Part shown: one piece after another, positions 34,698-47,225 of the stretch | How the letters are laid out: every line of letters begins with the position of its first letter | Position numbering within the stretch: position 1 is the stretch's first letter | DNA from: Pseudofabraea citricarpa | Taxonomy: Eukaryota; Ascomycota; Leotiomycetes; Helotiales; Dermateaceae | Assembly (NCBI GenBank): GCA_029641185.1 | Contig: JAPWGK010000008.1 | Location: forward strand, 930,001-994,000 | Direction: 5' to 3' | Length of the DNA: 64,000 nt | The notes under the pieces: model-generated | Databases searched by the model: none | What the model was told of the DNA's origin: nothing | What the model saw: the letters and a program-made list of their open reading frames with translations, nothing else | Program-made: the position numbers and the translations under genes

Positions 34698-35170
34698 AAG
34701 CTCGTCGTGTTAGCAACTCCTCTGCTGAGAGGATATAGATCTCAAAATGGAATAGAAAGTAATAAGGATTTTTGTTTTTTGGTCAGGCTTGGGAGGAGGT
34801 TTCTGTAGCCAGAAATAAAGAAATAAAGTACATCTAATATTCTCTGCCTGGTTTGGTTTGTCGTTCTGTGGTGGGTTATGTGACTGAGAGTTTTTCTGTG
34901 GAGGCAACTTTGGGATTAAGGAGAGTTTCAAACCCGAGCAATGAATCGTTGGTACCCTTATGAGTATGTACCTGCAAGTAACCTACCTGTTCATGAAATC
35001 ATCGGGACCGACCAATCCAATAGCGGGAGACGAAGCGAGATTTTAAAGGAGTCGATCAAATTCCTTAAGCGAGCTAGATTGCAGTACGTACGTACTGCAG
35101 CCACGCGATGAAGTACATTCACATCCACAACAGAAATACATTATTCTAGCCGAATATCCTAACTAGATTC
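34698..35170. other. Convergent 3' intergenic region
   Basis: Separates the permease and the GH35 stop codons. No gene is seen. Confidence 0.6.
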
Positions 35171-38100
35171 TCACGCGTACTCGGAGCGATCCGTCCACGC
35201 AGGGCGCAGATAGTCGGCATCGAAAGCCAGATCATAGCTCGATTCCACCACGCCCAGGACCTCCCACTCGACGCTGATCTTTGCGCCGGCGGCGTCCATG
35301 GCCCAGACGCTGAGGCCGATGGTGTTGTCTCCGTGGTAGTTCAAGATGCCGGGGAAGACTGTACATTAAGTTCATCAGCCGAGCAGAACAAAAACAAAAC
35401 AAAGCAAAGGGAGACGAAAAGAAAGAAGAAGAAAGAAAAACTCACCGGGGAAGCTGATCTGGTTCCCGATCCACGGCACGAACTTCCCGAACATGTAGCC
35501 GTTCACGTACAGCTGTGCTCTGTACTTGGTCACGCCGTCCAGCACGCCGAGCCTGATGCCCAGCGACACGTCCAGGCCGGCGGGGAGATCCAGCGGCACG
35601 ACGGCGCGGTAGAACTGCACGCCCGGCTCAGCGAATCCTGCGGCGGGCGATGAGGACGAGCCATCTTCCCACTCGCTGTCGTCGAAGCCGGGCAGATGCC
35701 AGCCGAGGCGCTCGGCGTGCAGGCCGCCCTCGTTCATGGGGCCGCGCACGGGATCGATGTTCGCCTCGCCGCCGGCCGTGCCTGCGACTCTCCACGACGT
35801 GAAGCTCAGGCTGGAGTTTGTTGCTGTCTGGTTGAAATTCGACGGCGGCGACGGTAAGGATGAGGATGAGGATGAGGATGAGGATGGGCCGTATAGCGTC
35901 GCGTTCATGATACCGCGTGGGTTCAGCACCCCGCTCGTTTGGTCGTGGCCCATGTTGTCTTGGATGATCAGTAGCACGTTCGATGCGCCCAGCGTCGTGC
36001 TTGCGTTGGCGAAGGAGAGGTTGAGTCCGCTCAGCGATGCGAATTCGCCGAGGTGCGAGTCGATGTAGACCCCGTTGAGGTAGGCACTCCACCCGCTACA
36101 TTTTTGGAGATCTGGTTAGATGGCATTATAGGAAAACAGGTGGGAGCATGAAGTACCTGGATGTCCCGCCTATGACGCCGATGTACGCACCCGTCGCCTT
36201 GCCGGAGAACTTTCCGCGCCAGAGGACGTTGTTTGTATGGAAGCCGTACTCATCCGCGTACAGCACGGGGCTGGTACCGGGTTTTGTGGGATTCGACGTA
36301 TTGGTATGGTCGGCAACTTTAAGCCGTCAGCTGGGTAACTCTCCTTTTAAACTCCCACAGAATGGATATATATAGATCAGAACACTTACCGATCCAATTC
36401 GAATCGTCGTAATCCGCTTCTCTCTCTGGCAACCCGTCGTTTACTTTCCACTTATCGAGCGCTGGTAGTTCAGCCAGGATCGACTCTACCGTATACCTCG
36501 GCGCGGCTAGCTTTCCTACCAACGAACCATATGAGGTCCGGGTTGCGTTGAGAGGCTTCCCGTTGAAGATGATGCTCGAGATGGATTTTGGCACGCCGAA
36601 GACTTCAAGTGAAGTCTCGTCGGACCAGTCACCTGTTAGACTTATTGCGTGGTGGCCATCTAGAGTGGCACCTCGGATGAGATACGGTCCTTGGACAACA
36701 ACTAAAAAAATCACCTTTAGCAAAACAAACTAATGAGTTACACTAAGGAAAACATACCGGTTGCGTTGTTGGGTGCAAAGGGCGAGTCTGAGAGCGAAGG
36801 CATCCACGTCTCGTAGGCTGTAGGGCGATCCACAACAACTACCTGGATGCCGTTGTCAAATTCGAGAACCGCACTTCCACCCGCAGCGGTAAAGCTCGCG
36901 ACAGTTCCACTCGTGATATTCGTGAACTTCACGTTTGATCCGGAATTGTCGTGCTTGAGAACCGATCCCTTCCTCGCACCGCTAATGAGGAACTCGCCGC
37001 TCTCACCCGTAGGGAGCCAGAGGAAGACGATGGGTTTATGACCCAGCGTCGTGACGGTCAAGACCTCAGCAGTCGAATACACGAGCCTCTCATCGCCGAT
37101 GGGGAAATCCGTCACGATGATCTTGGATTGCCGGCCGTTCAGCACGATGTCGTTTGCGTATTGCGGGATCGTGAAGTTGCCGAGCGACGTTGAGACCCGG
37201 AGCTTGAAAGATGTCACGTCTGCCGAGGGCGAGTATGCGTGGATGGCCACGTAGTATCCCTCGTTCGTATCTGGATTCCGCAGCTCGGTCGTCTCGATCG
37301 CTGACGTTGATGTGTAGTGCGTCCCGTTCCCGACCATGTCGACTTTTGTCAGACCGCGCGCTACGCGGATGAATTGCCCAAAGAGCTTGGTTTCGTGGTA
37401 TTTCGATCCGATCACTCGACTCTCCACTAAACCATAATGAGTTTCTGCTTGCTAAGGCCGATGTAAAACGTACTGATTGGGGCACTGTAGTCATAACTTG
37501 TCCCGACGTTTGGGTACGGGATACCACCTACAAGTGACATCTGTCAGCTATCAAACCAGGTAAATCATACATAACCTCTCAACATACCCCTGTAGTGAGT
37601 CGTTAGTTTTGGGATTCTCATATCGAGAGAGCGAACATGACCTACCAATTCGTTCCTCCAAATGCCATGTAAACATTCATCGCAGAAATCTTCTCGGCGA
37701 TATTATGTCTGTAATAAACATTTACCCAATTAGGCCCCGTGTTGTTTACACAGCCTCCTTGAGGTCCGCCCCAGGGATTGTAGCTTCCACCCTGGAACTC
37801 AGCCATGAATGATGGTTGAGTGGGCGCGACTTCTTGGAAATTGGTATAGTAATCAAACACGGTGAAATCTGGGACTGCCCCGTTGGTTCCTGTGCACTCA
37901 CTCAAGTTACAACTCCTGCTCAAGAAGTCAGTTATTTGTTCAAAGATTGTCGTGATGTGAATGTTGACACCATCCGCTGAATGTAGAGCAGAGGGAAGTG
38001 ACAAAAATTGGGAGAAAGAAAACAAGAAAAGGGATTCCGGATTCTCTACATACCAACATGAAGGGTAGTGATCGAGTGCATAATTATCAACGTTTCCGCC

Positions 38101-39080
38101 TTCGTCACTGAAATCCTTTGACCAGGACTTCGTGTTCATATTTGGATTATTCGCAATCAACGGGACGTCAATCCCGCTATCTCTTGCGGCGGCCTCAAGA
38201 AGCTCCATATACCGAATCGCCGCATGGTTCGGCGTCTTGTTTCTAACATTCGTCCACTGCTGGCCATACTCGTTCTCGATCTGGTAAATGAAGACATTTC
38301 CCCCGTTGGTGATCTGATGCTCCGCAACGATTTTCGAGATTTCGGAAAAGTACGGCGTCCAGGCATCAGTATATCTACTGTCGTTGTTTCTGGTCGCCCC
38401 ATAGGCTCCCGTAGTTAACCAGCCTGGAAAACCTCCTGCACTCGATTCGGCATTGATGTATGGCCCTGGCCTGAAGAGAACATATAGTCCAAGCCGCTTC
38501 GTGATCTCGAATAAGCGAGTGAAATCATGAGCACCTGACTCGAAGTCCAACGTGCCATCGGCGGCGCTGTGATATGCTGCAATACATGTCAGTCTCGAAT
38601 ATGAAGTCGTTTTCATCATGATGTTGTCTCACCCCAGCTGGAGTAGAAGCTGACGCCATTAAAGCTATAATGTTGCACGTTAGAAACTTATTTGTTAAAG
38701 CATCGCCACAATTACTACTTACCCTGCTGCTTTGACTTTTTGAAGGATATCTTCCCAGATTTCTGGAACTGGTACTCTCCAGTAATGGATCTGAAGGGAA
38801 AAAATGAGCTTGCAATTTAATTACGCAGAACCGCAGACTTACTTCGCCGGACCACAGATATATTCGCTCCCCATTGATGATATAGCTGTAATGGTCCCTG
38901 AAATATCACGTGTTAGCACTGATTCATGAATCTTTGGCTTCAAGAGAAGAATTGTGAGACATACCATTCCACGACAGAATTCAAGCCATTATTATGTATA
39001 GGCCATTGTTGCTGACCGAGAACACAAGTAGCCGCCCAGAGGTTAAGCAGCGCCAAGCGAAAGCAACTTGCGATCTTCAT
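35171..39080 (-). CDS. Secreted GH35 beta-galactosidase
   Basis: Extracellular enzyme removing terminal beta-D-galactose from oligo- and polysaccharides. Thirteen exons give 1032 residues: 38965-39080, 38843-38897, 38723-38790, 38633-38664, 38054-38576, 37646-37915, 37588-37589, 37474-37527, 36758-37426, 36390-36701, 36157-36316, 35446-36095 and 35171-35358. A signal peptide opens the protein ([20 protein letters not shown]). The TIM barrel shows [20 protein letters not shown], the acid/base Glu in [10 protein letters not shown] and the nucleophile Glu in FMAEFQGG. The block [19 protein letters not shown] can only be assembled in frame by using a 2-nt exon (GG at 37588-37589); with it the whole model is 3099 nt, divisible by three. 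C-terminal beta domains follow. The length is typical for fungal LacA-like enzymes. Confidence 0.93.
35857..35886. repeat. In-frame (GAGGAT)n repeat coding poly-Ser
   Basis: Tandem hexamers inside exon 12 of the GH35 gene encode a run of nine Ser residues in a domain linker. Length polymorphism between strains would be in frame. Confidence 0.85.
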
Positions 39081-42000
39081 GGCCAGTCAGGGTCAGCAGA
39101 AACTCCACAACAACACAAGTCCGATGGGTAAAAAAGTCCGTCAACGTGATGGGATTCCGGCATGGAGAGCTGTTTGTATATATATACATCAAACCAAGAC
39201 GAGAGAATATCCTCGTATTCACCTCATCGTCCGTCGCACGGAGAAACTCACACCGAACTGACAAGCTTGCGGGGTAATGTAGTCTGCAGTGGGGTATTTT
39301 GTGGTTCGATGACTTCACCGCACCCCTCGCCCGCCATACAAGGAACCTGGTCGCAATACAGTACCGACTCGACCACACCAAGCGCACAAATGACCTTGCC
39401 GTGACAATCTAAGCAGAAAGCTTGACGGCGGGTCTTTACACAATGGCTTTCTTAGAAAGGAAGCTCGCTGGCTTCTGCTGCTAGTGAGGCTTGGACGCCT
39501 TTGGTCTCCAATGGCTTAGCAAGCTTGATGGCGTTCTCCTCTTCACCCGACGACGGCACTTGGATTTTGCCCTCCTGCATTTAAATGCCACGTTCATCGA
39601 TTGAACGGGGTGGTGCATTCATCGGACTTTTATGTCTCTCTGGGAGAGCACATCCTGTAAAGTAAGTCCCTTCTTTTCGCTTTAACATCTCGTACGGTAC
39701 GAAAAAGTCATGGTACAATTGAGTAAAGATGCTAGTTACTATAAAGCCGGATCGGCCCGGCCGGCTAACTTCTTGCATCGTATCGTATGTTGAGAATGGT
39801 TCTTCCTCGAGCCTGTTTTCAAGGCTAAATTCTCCTCTCGTCAGACATGCTCGGGCAATGAAAATGCAGTATTTGGATGGAACCAAGGAAGTACAAGTCA
39901 TAGTTCAGCGATCCATACTTTGATCTTGTTAATATAGTCTCAGAAGATACAAAATCCTGACTTGAAATACACTAATCTTGAGAATTTTGTTGCGTTTGAA
40001 GTCTAAAATGTATTAAAAGACGAAAAGGAGATACAATTGAATTTGAATGTAAAATAACATCAGGAGTGGCCGAGAGAACTGCGGAAAGAGTATTTCTCCC
40101 CTCACTTTATGTTTGACGAAAGGAGTAAAACTATATTTTTGTTGCTATCAGGCCAGTATGATACTTCCACGTTAAAGAACAAACTATTTTTTTGTGGCTC
40201 TACCAGAAAGCGATTTCTGGTGGGGAGTCATTCCTTGCAAAAGATGTCTTGAATGTACATTCCTCTTACTTGAAGATTCGACTGATTTAGTCCAGCAGGT
40301 TTGATTAACCGGCATGTAAAAGTACAGACTTGCATACACCCAAAAGTTTAAAAGAGGATTCAATATCCACATTCCAACTCATTGGCGAGGAAAAATGTAT
40401 TCACAAGGTCACTCTATCTTGCAAGGGGCAGCCTGTTTCTGGGGTCTTTGGACCTGCATATAACATGGGTGCAATAGGGCTAAGATCAATACCAACAACT
40501 GGGTAACGATAGATTCAGCATCCTGGCTTCATAATCACGTTACCCTAACTTACGGAATATGTATCAGTCTCGATAAATTTTATCTAGCTATGCATCGTAT
40601 GAGCGAGATAAACAAGGGAATACAACTGTGAACTCGCAAACAAACTTTTTTAGCTCTTATATCAAATAATCATCAGATGATACCCATTATCTAAGTGAAA
40701 ACGTCGGAACGGAAGCCAGAAGAGATAAGACTCTAGTCAAGATATGGTCATGTCATGTTATTGGTCTTGAGACGGTTCGAGGACAACGAATATCAAACAA
40801 AACTGGAAATATTCCCAGATGAGACCCATAATTAGCACCAGTAGATAGAAAGGAACGAAACTGTCATTTTCTGATAGGCTGTACATTCTGTAGCAGAGTA
40901 TTGAGCCTTTTGCGAACTATTATTGGCTGCTAGCAGAATAAAAAGAAATATTGGCTAAGAAATCGCTTTTAAAGTCTTTCTGAAGCTTGAGTGTAGCACC
41001 CACTGTTACCAAATATATGAGTGTCAGATTTTGAAGTGGAACAGTGGAGTTTGCTGCCGTGATGCAAGTTAACATCAAAGCACTAGTTTTGTACTTTAAG
41101 AAAGAGACACCCAAGATCATGTTATCATTCAGACTATAATTCCGGTACTATGCTGCTTAGCTGGAACCTCGGACTCACTTGATTTCGCACAATTTCATGT
41201 GGCAGTACCTTGTTTTGCTCATAGAGAATGTGTCAAATGCCAACCATGAATGTGTCATCCGAACATCGAAATCCATGTAAAATCTATTGTTAAACTCATG
41301 CTGTGCATATAAGCGGAATCATAATATGTGTCTTTCAAAAGTTCTCTACGAGGGTGCCTTGACTGAAAATGCCATACTACGCTTTGCCGCAAATGAGACT
41401 TTTTCAAAGTTGATCATGGTTTTTGACGTACCGATTGTTCCAATACTTACCGTCAGATCAATAGAGCCAATGGCTGAAGCTTGTGTTTGGCCTTGGAGAT
41501 CGAGGAAGTAGTTTGGAGAAGACATAGGCAAGGGATAGCGATCACATCAATGCATAGATACTGTCAAATTTTGCCCAAGTTTAGCCTTTCGACCCTTGAA
41601 AAGTCTGTTGGCCGCGTTTCAAAGTTTAACTTTTTTTTTTTTTTGATCTGATCTGCTGCCTGTCACCGTCGCTTAACTTCTTGACGGGGCTGATAACGTT
41701 TGGTATTTGAGTTTGCAAACGGACTCCGGACAGAGCAAAGGTCCGACTACGTTCAAAGGCTATGCTGATCATTTTTATGCTCAAACTTTAAGATTCGATA
41801 AACTTTGTGGCGAAGTCATGGACACCAACCAAAAAAAGGACATGAAAACACCAAAGAGAAAAAGTTGTGAAAACCAGAAATTTTGATTGTAAACACCCTA
41901 ATGTTCTATGTACAGAAAGTAGTTGTTTCGGCTGGTTGCGTGGAGAAAAGTGACCATCAATTCAACCAAGCTGAGGGGAAGTTTTGACACGTTCCGCCCT

Positions 42001-42115
42001 AGCATGCCACCGTCCCTAAAGTGTGTTGCAAATACCAAATCATACAATAACAAAGGATTTCAAACGAGAAACCGTCATGTTGCCATTTTGGTCTAAGGCC
42101 AGTCCTCTGTCATAT
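39081..42115. other. 3-kb A+T-rich spacer
   Basis: No firm gene. One candidate exon remnant at 41454-41525 (minus) is listed separately. A run of about 14 T lies near 41630. Confidence 0.5.
41450..41525 (-). pseudogene. Possible orphan first exon or gene remnant
   Basis: An ATG opens 25 codons (start MSSPNYFLDLQGQTQ) that end in a perfect donor, GTAAGT. An acceptor about 70 nt on (TAG) would continue with YGIFSQGTLVEN and then meet a stop. I do not recognise the protein. It may be the start of a decayed gene or chance. Confidence 0.25.
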
Positions 42116-43144
42116 TTAGAAGATGCCAGAGTGGAAGTCTCGGCGTCTCTCAGCAGGAGCCGCTTCGGAACCGGTGATCAGGCTGGAGGCATTGGTCAGA
42201 AGCTCTGAGATTCTACCAACATCCTCTACATTGACAGCAGCCTCCTTCTTGGTCCATCCGAGCTCGGTTGGAAGGCGTTCATTTTCTAAAATGCAAGATT
42301 AGACTGGAATAAAATGTGACAAGGTGGGGGCAAGATGTTGCCCTGTGGTAATTAAACTTACGGAAGAAGTATTCTACCAAAGCCCGGCTGACGGTTGCAG
42401 ACTCGAATTCACCAAAGACTGTGATCGGGGCACCGACCTCTCCAAGACTGAATTGTTCGGTGGTCGATGTGAAAGTATAGTCGGGATTGAATGCCTTGGA
42501 GGTAACCTGGCGTGCGATCTTGCTGTTGGCCAACATATTCACATCCAAAACATCTGCAGTCCAGTATTGTCTCGACTCGTCAAAAACCGTCTGGTTGAAG
42601 ACGTGGTTGTTTCCATCGAAGGCATCAGCACGGCTAGGAAGTAAAAGTTAGCATTTATTTGAAGATGTGAGATAAAGTCTGAACTAACCTCAAGCTTGCA
42701 TCGTGTTCCAAGACATTGTGCTGGTTAAGGTGGTCACTGGAAAAATAAAAGTCAGCATTACGCAGAGAAGCAGATGATAGCTGGTATATCTTACAGTGTG
42801 AAGAACGTAGCGTTGGGCTCTGGGTTTACATGAACAGCAGCGTTGAACATAATAGTTGCAAGAGATGCGTTGAAGTTGAGTGCTGTTGTCAGAGCATAGA
42901 CCGCGTTCTCCAGAGTGATGTTTCGGCCGTCGTGTGGGAGGAATCCATGGTTTGCCAAAGTGTTCATCATGGGGCAAGGACCTCGGACTGTAGAATATTA
43001 GTATTTCGTGAAGCTAGATTTCTTCCATCGCTTACAATCATCAGCTCCGCCAGGCGCCCACTCCTCAATAGAACCACGTGCATAGTTAGGACTAGCAGAG
43101 GCCAAGGTAAAGGCCAAGGTGGTGGAGAGGGTAGTAAGCTTCAT
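42116..43144 (-). CDS. Secreted chloroperoxidase-type heme-thiolate peroxidase
   Basis: Predicted 263-residue extracellular haloperoxidase/peroxygenase. Exons are 43036-43144, 42795-42987, 42689-42736, 42362-42633 and 42116-42285; phases agree. The N-terminus is a signal peptide (MKLTTLSTTLAFTLASAS). The proximal heme ligand motif PCP (Cys about 41) follows, and the EHDAS motif, which holds the distal acid region and metal site in this family, is split between exons 3 and 4 (...EHDASLS-RAD). Length fits the short unspecific-peroxygenase group. Such enzymes use H2O2 to halogenate or hydroxylate substrates outside the cell. It is isolated between two gene-poor stretches, typical of accessory secreted genes. 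Confidence 0.93.
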
Positions 43145-46100
43145 GTTGATTTGTTTAGTGAACACGGGACGATGTGATGGTGAAAGAGAGTTTGGTAAAG
43201 AGTGTATGATGTTCTATCGTTGAACGAGAGGGTGAAGAGAACATCAGACGAAACTGAACGAAACGCAGGGCAAGGTATTTATATTATTTGACAAGAGACC
43301 CAGAGCGCTTTCAGCAAACGTCATAGAAGCCCCTACATAATACCACCTTTGCTCTGACCGCAGCTATTCAACCTATCACTTTCTCATGTGTGGATTGTTC
43401 TCGGTTTCAATGTACCACCATCGCGAGGATTTGTACCTGGTTTCGCTATACGACCGCTGCGAGAGTCTCAACAACCAATAGGACGGTACATGATTCTTTA
43501 CCTACATGACTGCTATTGTTTAGCCGCATCCCATCTCTTCCATCTGTTGTGTACCCAAGTACAACGAATAAACTAGACCCGATTAATAACCTGAATGAAA
43601 CAGTCGCATTCCGAATCCGAGTTACGAGACTTGCGAGCGAACCCGAATGCGATTTTACATATACCACGATCCTTATTGGCTCAAACTGTTTCAAGACGTA
43701 GCAAGCTGAGGGTCTCGTGGATCAAGAAAACGGAAGATCGACATCTCGTTGACATGCATAAAGTGGCGGTACTGATGAAGATTGTATATTCGAGGCAGCT
43801 GATGAGCTCACTCCCAGCAACAATGGTCTACTTTTCACGGCTGGCGAGAATTTTTGTGCTTTTCTTTCGCATTCTCTCGTAAAGTAGTGGCGGGAAGAGT
43901 GTAGACGTCAAAGATAGTGGAGATTCATGTTGTTCACATAGCCCAAGTTTGTCAGGCGGAGAATAGTTAAGGTGTGGCTTCGGTAGTTCTCGAGTGTAGC
44001 GAAACAATGCGGGCTTATTTTGCGCCTTCCGCCTTCCCCAGCTGAAATAATGCCAGAAACTAGTTAGTGCAGAGGTCAATGTTTTTTGTGGGGTCGATTC
44101 CTTTCCCATGCTTCGGCGCTAATGACTCGTCGAATCGGCCCTGCACCGACAGTGATGAAATGGTACATATCCACCAATTGGAAGGCTACGAGTCCGAGAA
44201 CATCCTGCGATTGGGCGGGAATAAACAATCTAAACAAGAACGCCTACCATCTTCTCAGGGGAAATCGCCATTTGATCTATCTTAAGACCCATCTTGCTGG
44301 ACACGGTGAACCTTTAGCGAGGAGCTTACGCGGTGCCCTCGTTCTCCAGCTATGGCCCATGTGTCTTGAGACTGTAAGTACCTCTTGGAAAAGTGATCAA
44401 TGTGCTCGATTGTAACCCAAATAAGAACTCAACCCGAAGCTATCGTGTGATGGCTTGGTTGGTGTAAAGTAAGTTGCGAGATCTAGAATTAAAATTTTTT
44501 CATATTCCAGAGATCAACAGAAAGTCTAAATAACTTTAATCCTAATCCTAATCTTAATTAGCTCTTCAAACCCTACCTATCATATCCGCTCAGCTGGTAC
44601 GAACGTAATTTAGTGTGGTGCTAGCATAAAACGTTCGATCTTGTGCTTATATTGATTGGCTGAACTAAAAGATGAAGCCTAGTACCAGATGAGAGGATAA
44701 GAAGGATCCTTTACCAGCCAGAGACTTACCCCACATGATATCACAAATGGGTATTGTCCCCTTGGTTGTTCTTACTAGGGCTATGCATATTACAAATGTT
44801 CGGATAAGCTCTCTTTCTCCATGTTATCTTTTTTCTTGTCATATATTTCCACTATTTCGTCTAACTTTTCTACTCGCTCCCTAGTGATTCAGATGAAGCC
44901 CTTGTCGTAAAATTGTCCTATAATTAATATATAAACCTGTAGTTTAATTTGAAACTTATATTAAGCTATTTGTACCTGGTGGATATTTATTTCTGTAATT
45001 TAATAACCCGGGTTTATGTATCTTCAAAGATTTATTCTGAAATTCGGATTCAACAACACACAATTATAAAGAATAACCATTTTATAACTTTGTATTGCTT
45101 CAAACTGTATCAAAGCTAGTACCTTTTATCAATTCCACATTCTGTTTCGATTTAATAAACCTGTATGCTATTCCGAAGATCGAACCTGATTATCAGGATC
45201 AACCTCCAAAAGCACTAGGTGCCCGAGATAATATTTCCTGAATCTTGGTAGATCCAACCTATCGGCTTCAAGATAAATCCGCATTGCTAATCGGCATGTT
45301 CAGTAATATAAGCGATGATATGATTCTGGGCATGAACAGCCTAGATAGGCCTTATGCGTTTCCCCTCATCTCTTTTAATAGCCTGCATTAAGCCCGAGGG
45401 GACGGACTCCCTCTTCACCCTCCGCAATCTCGGCAAATACTGCTGTTCGAAAATGTATCTCAACTCCTATAGCTCGCCGGTTTCATACGCGGATCTCACT
45501 TTGTGCTCGCTTTTCTTAAGCATCTTTAATTAAGATCGGATCGGAGCTTCGACTTGCCCGGTTCCTAATGGTCAATTATCCATCATAAACCACGGCTACG
45601 GAACTTCGAGGTCGGAAACATCGACCTTAAGTACCGCCTGGCCGAGATAAGACCTTATATTGTTTCCGGGAACGAGAAGTGCGGAGAATACGGCTGAGTA
45701 CCCACAAGCTGACCCACAAAAGTAGGCGGTGCGTTCGAGATCGGGCGTTGGGCGTGGAGCATTCAAGGCGCTTTCCTGCACGTATTTCCAATCCAGATCG
45801 ATAATTGGAGTGACAGAAACAATATCCCAAACTAGTGTTCTTGGGCTAGTTCACATCGTCCTCTCCCTATCTTTCTCACTGATATTCGACATATCTAACC
45901 TAATTTCTACACTCAATCATTAACCACAGAAAGAGAGATGCCTTTGAAAATTTCTACGTGCTTGGGAATGCTCCTATGTTTCTTTATCGCTGATGGTAAT
46001 AGTTTTTTATTTAGTATTCAAAATATATCAACACAGACAGCAGAATCCAAACGATCATCTCTCCAGCAGTCCGTCAATACTAGAACAGTCCCACGGGTAG

Positions 46101-46259
46101 CAAATCAGCTTTCACACAGATCTTCGAGACACCAAACTCTGGGACGCCTTCTCATTTAATCTCGGGGCTTGATGAAGTTTTTTCTTCTTTTTTTTCCTTT
46201 TTTTTGTTTGACGAAACTGGTTCCAATCCGCATAGCTATATATTTACATGCTGACCATG
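43145..46259. other. A+T-rich spacer
   Basis: No convincing gene. 44450-45200 is visibly A+T-rich. One short secreted-like ORF is given separately at 45938-46159. Confidence 0.5.
45938..46159 (+). CDS. Possible small secreted protein
   Basis: A 73-residue ORF begins with a signal-peptide-like stretch (MPLKISTCLGMLLCFFIADG) after an A-rich leader. A donor-like GTAATA lies just after the signal sequence and an ACACAG acceptor follows about 45 nt on, so it may be spliced. Few Cys residues remain. No family is recognised; it could be chance or an effector-like gene. Confidence 0.25.
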   Translation: MPLKISTCLGMLLCFFIADGNSFLFSIQNISTQTAESKRSSLQQSVNTRTVPRVANQLSHRSSRHQTLGRLLI

Positions 46260-47225
46260 GGAAATATATACTCAGGTGAGCCGACTAGAGACGATTCGTC
46301 GTATACCATTGTCCACAAACAGGGGAAGGTTGCGACTATGAGATACAGGATACCGTTCAGGAAGGCAATATGCAGAACCAGCACCTGCATAGTTTTCTCT
46401 TTTGGTCGAGTCCCGAGAAATCTGGAATGCCAGTTCAGACCTTGGGTATATTAGATCTGAGAAATGTGCCGAACTGAACGGTGTGCATACATTTGGTTCC
46501 AGTGCTTTTCTGTAATTTCTTGCATCTTCTATGAAGGAGGATCGGAGAACAGGCAGGTAGGTATGCGACTGCATGTTTCATGAAATAAGAGGAACCTGGT
46601 GAGCTGAACCACAGCACCGGCTATGAGAACCAGGCAGAACAACCATTGCCAGGACTTATATTGAACAAGAAATCTACCAGCAATTGGAACGATTAATGTT
46701 CCGAGTAGTGACGCAATTGTGTAAATTGCAACATCGTTGCCTTGTTCGCGAGGTAGAAATAAATCGCCGAGGATGCCGCTCCCGATCTACTCGAACTAGT
46801 TGTTAGTTTGGGATCTGCTTGGTCCGAAGTACGAATACTCAGAGCCTGGGGGGCCAGACCCGCCTAGTGCAGCAAGAAAGCGAAAGGAAACCGATTGATT
46901 CACAGTACCACATGCCGTGTTGAAGTCTTCCCGATGACATATAAGAGATCAGTATACCGAAAAGCTATCACACTGCAAAAGATTTCGGATAATGAAACAG
47001 TGGAAGGTGCGATATGATTGCCTAGAAGAACCGAAATAGCGCTAAGGGTCTGCGAGCTGCTTTCGACGTCTTCCTAGACTCGCAACAAGGCGGAGGCAGC
47101 AGCAGTCGAGAAGATCGCTGCTAAAAAGAAAATGAACAGCAAAAATAGGAGAGCAGCGAGCCATTCTTGCTTCATCGGCTATGTTGGAATCCTCAGGGTT
47201 GTCTAGCCTATTCTATGATGCCCTT
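46260..47225 (-). pseudogene. Decayed MFS drug/H+ antiporter (DHA1-type)
   Basis: Translating the minus strand in shifting frames gives a clear MFS trail: DNPEDSN, EWLAALLFLLFIFFLAAIFS, then a stop, EDVESSSQTLSAISVLLG, SEIF, LLYVIG, further stops, then ILGDLFLPREQGNDVAIYTI, LLGTLIVPIAGRFLVQYKS, WLFCLVLIAGAVVQL and LFHET. After another frameshift it ends with NGILYLIVATFP. The order and spacing match helices 1-7 of DHA1 multidrug transporters. The second half of the gene is absent. At least three in-frame stops and several frameshifts make it non-functional. Point mutation or deletion decay fits; I cannot quantify RIP without counting dinucleotides. Confidence 0.82.
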
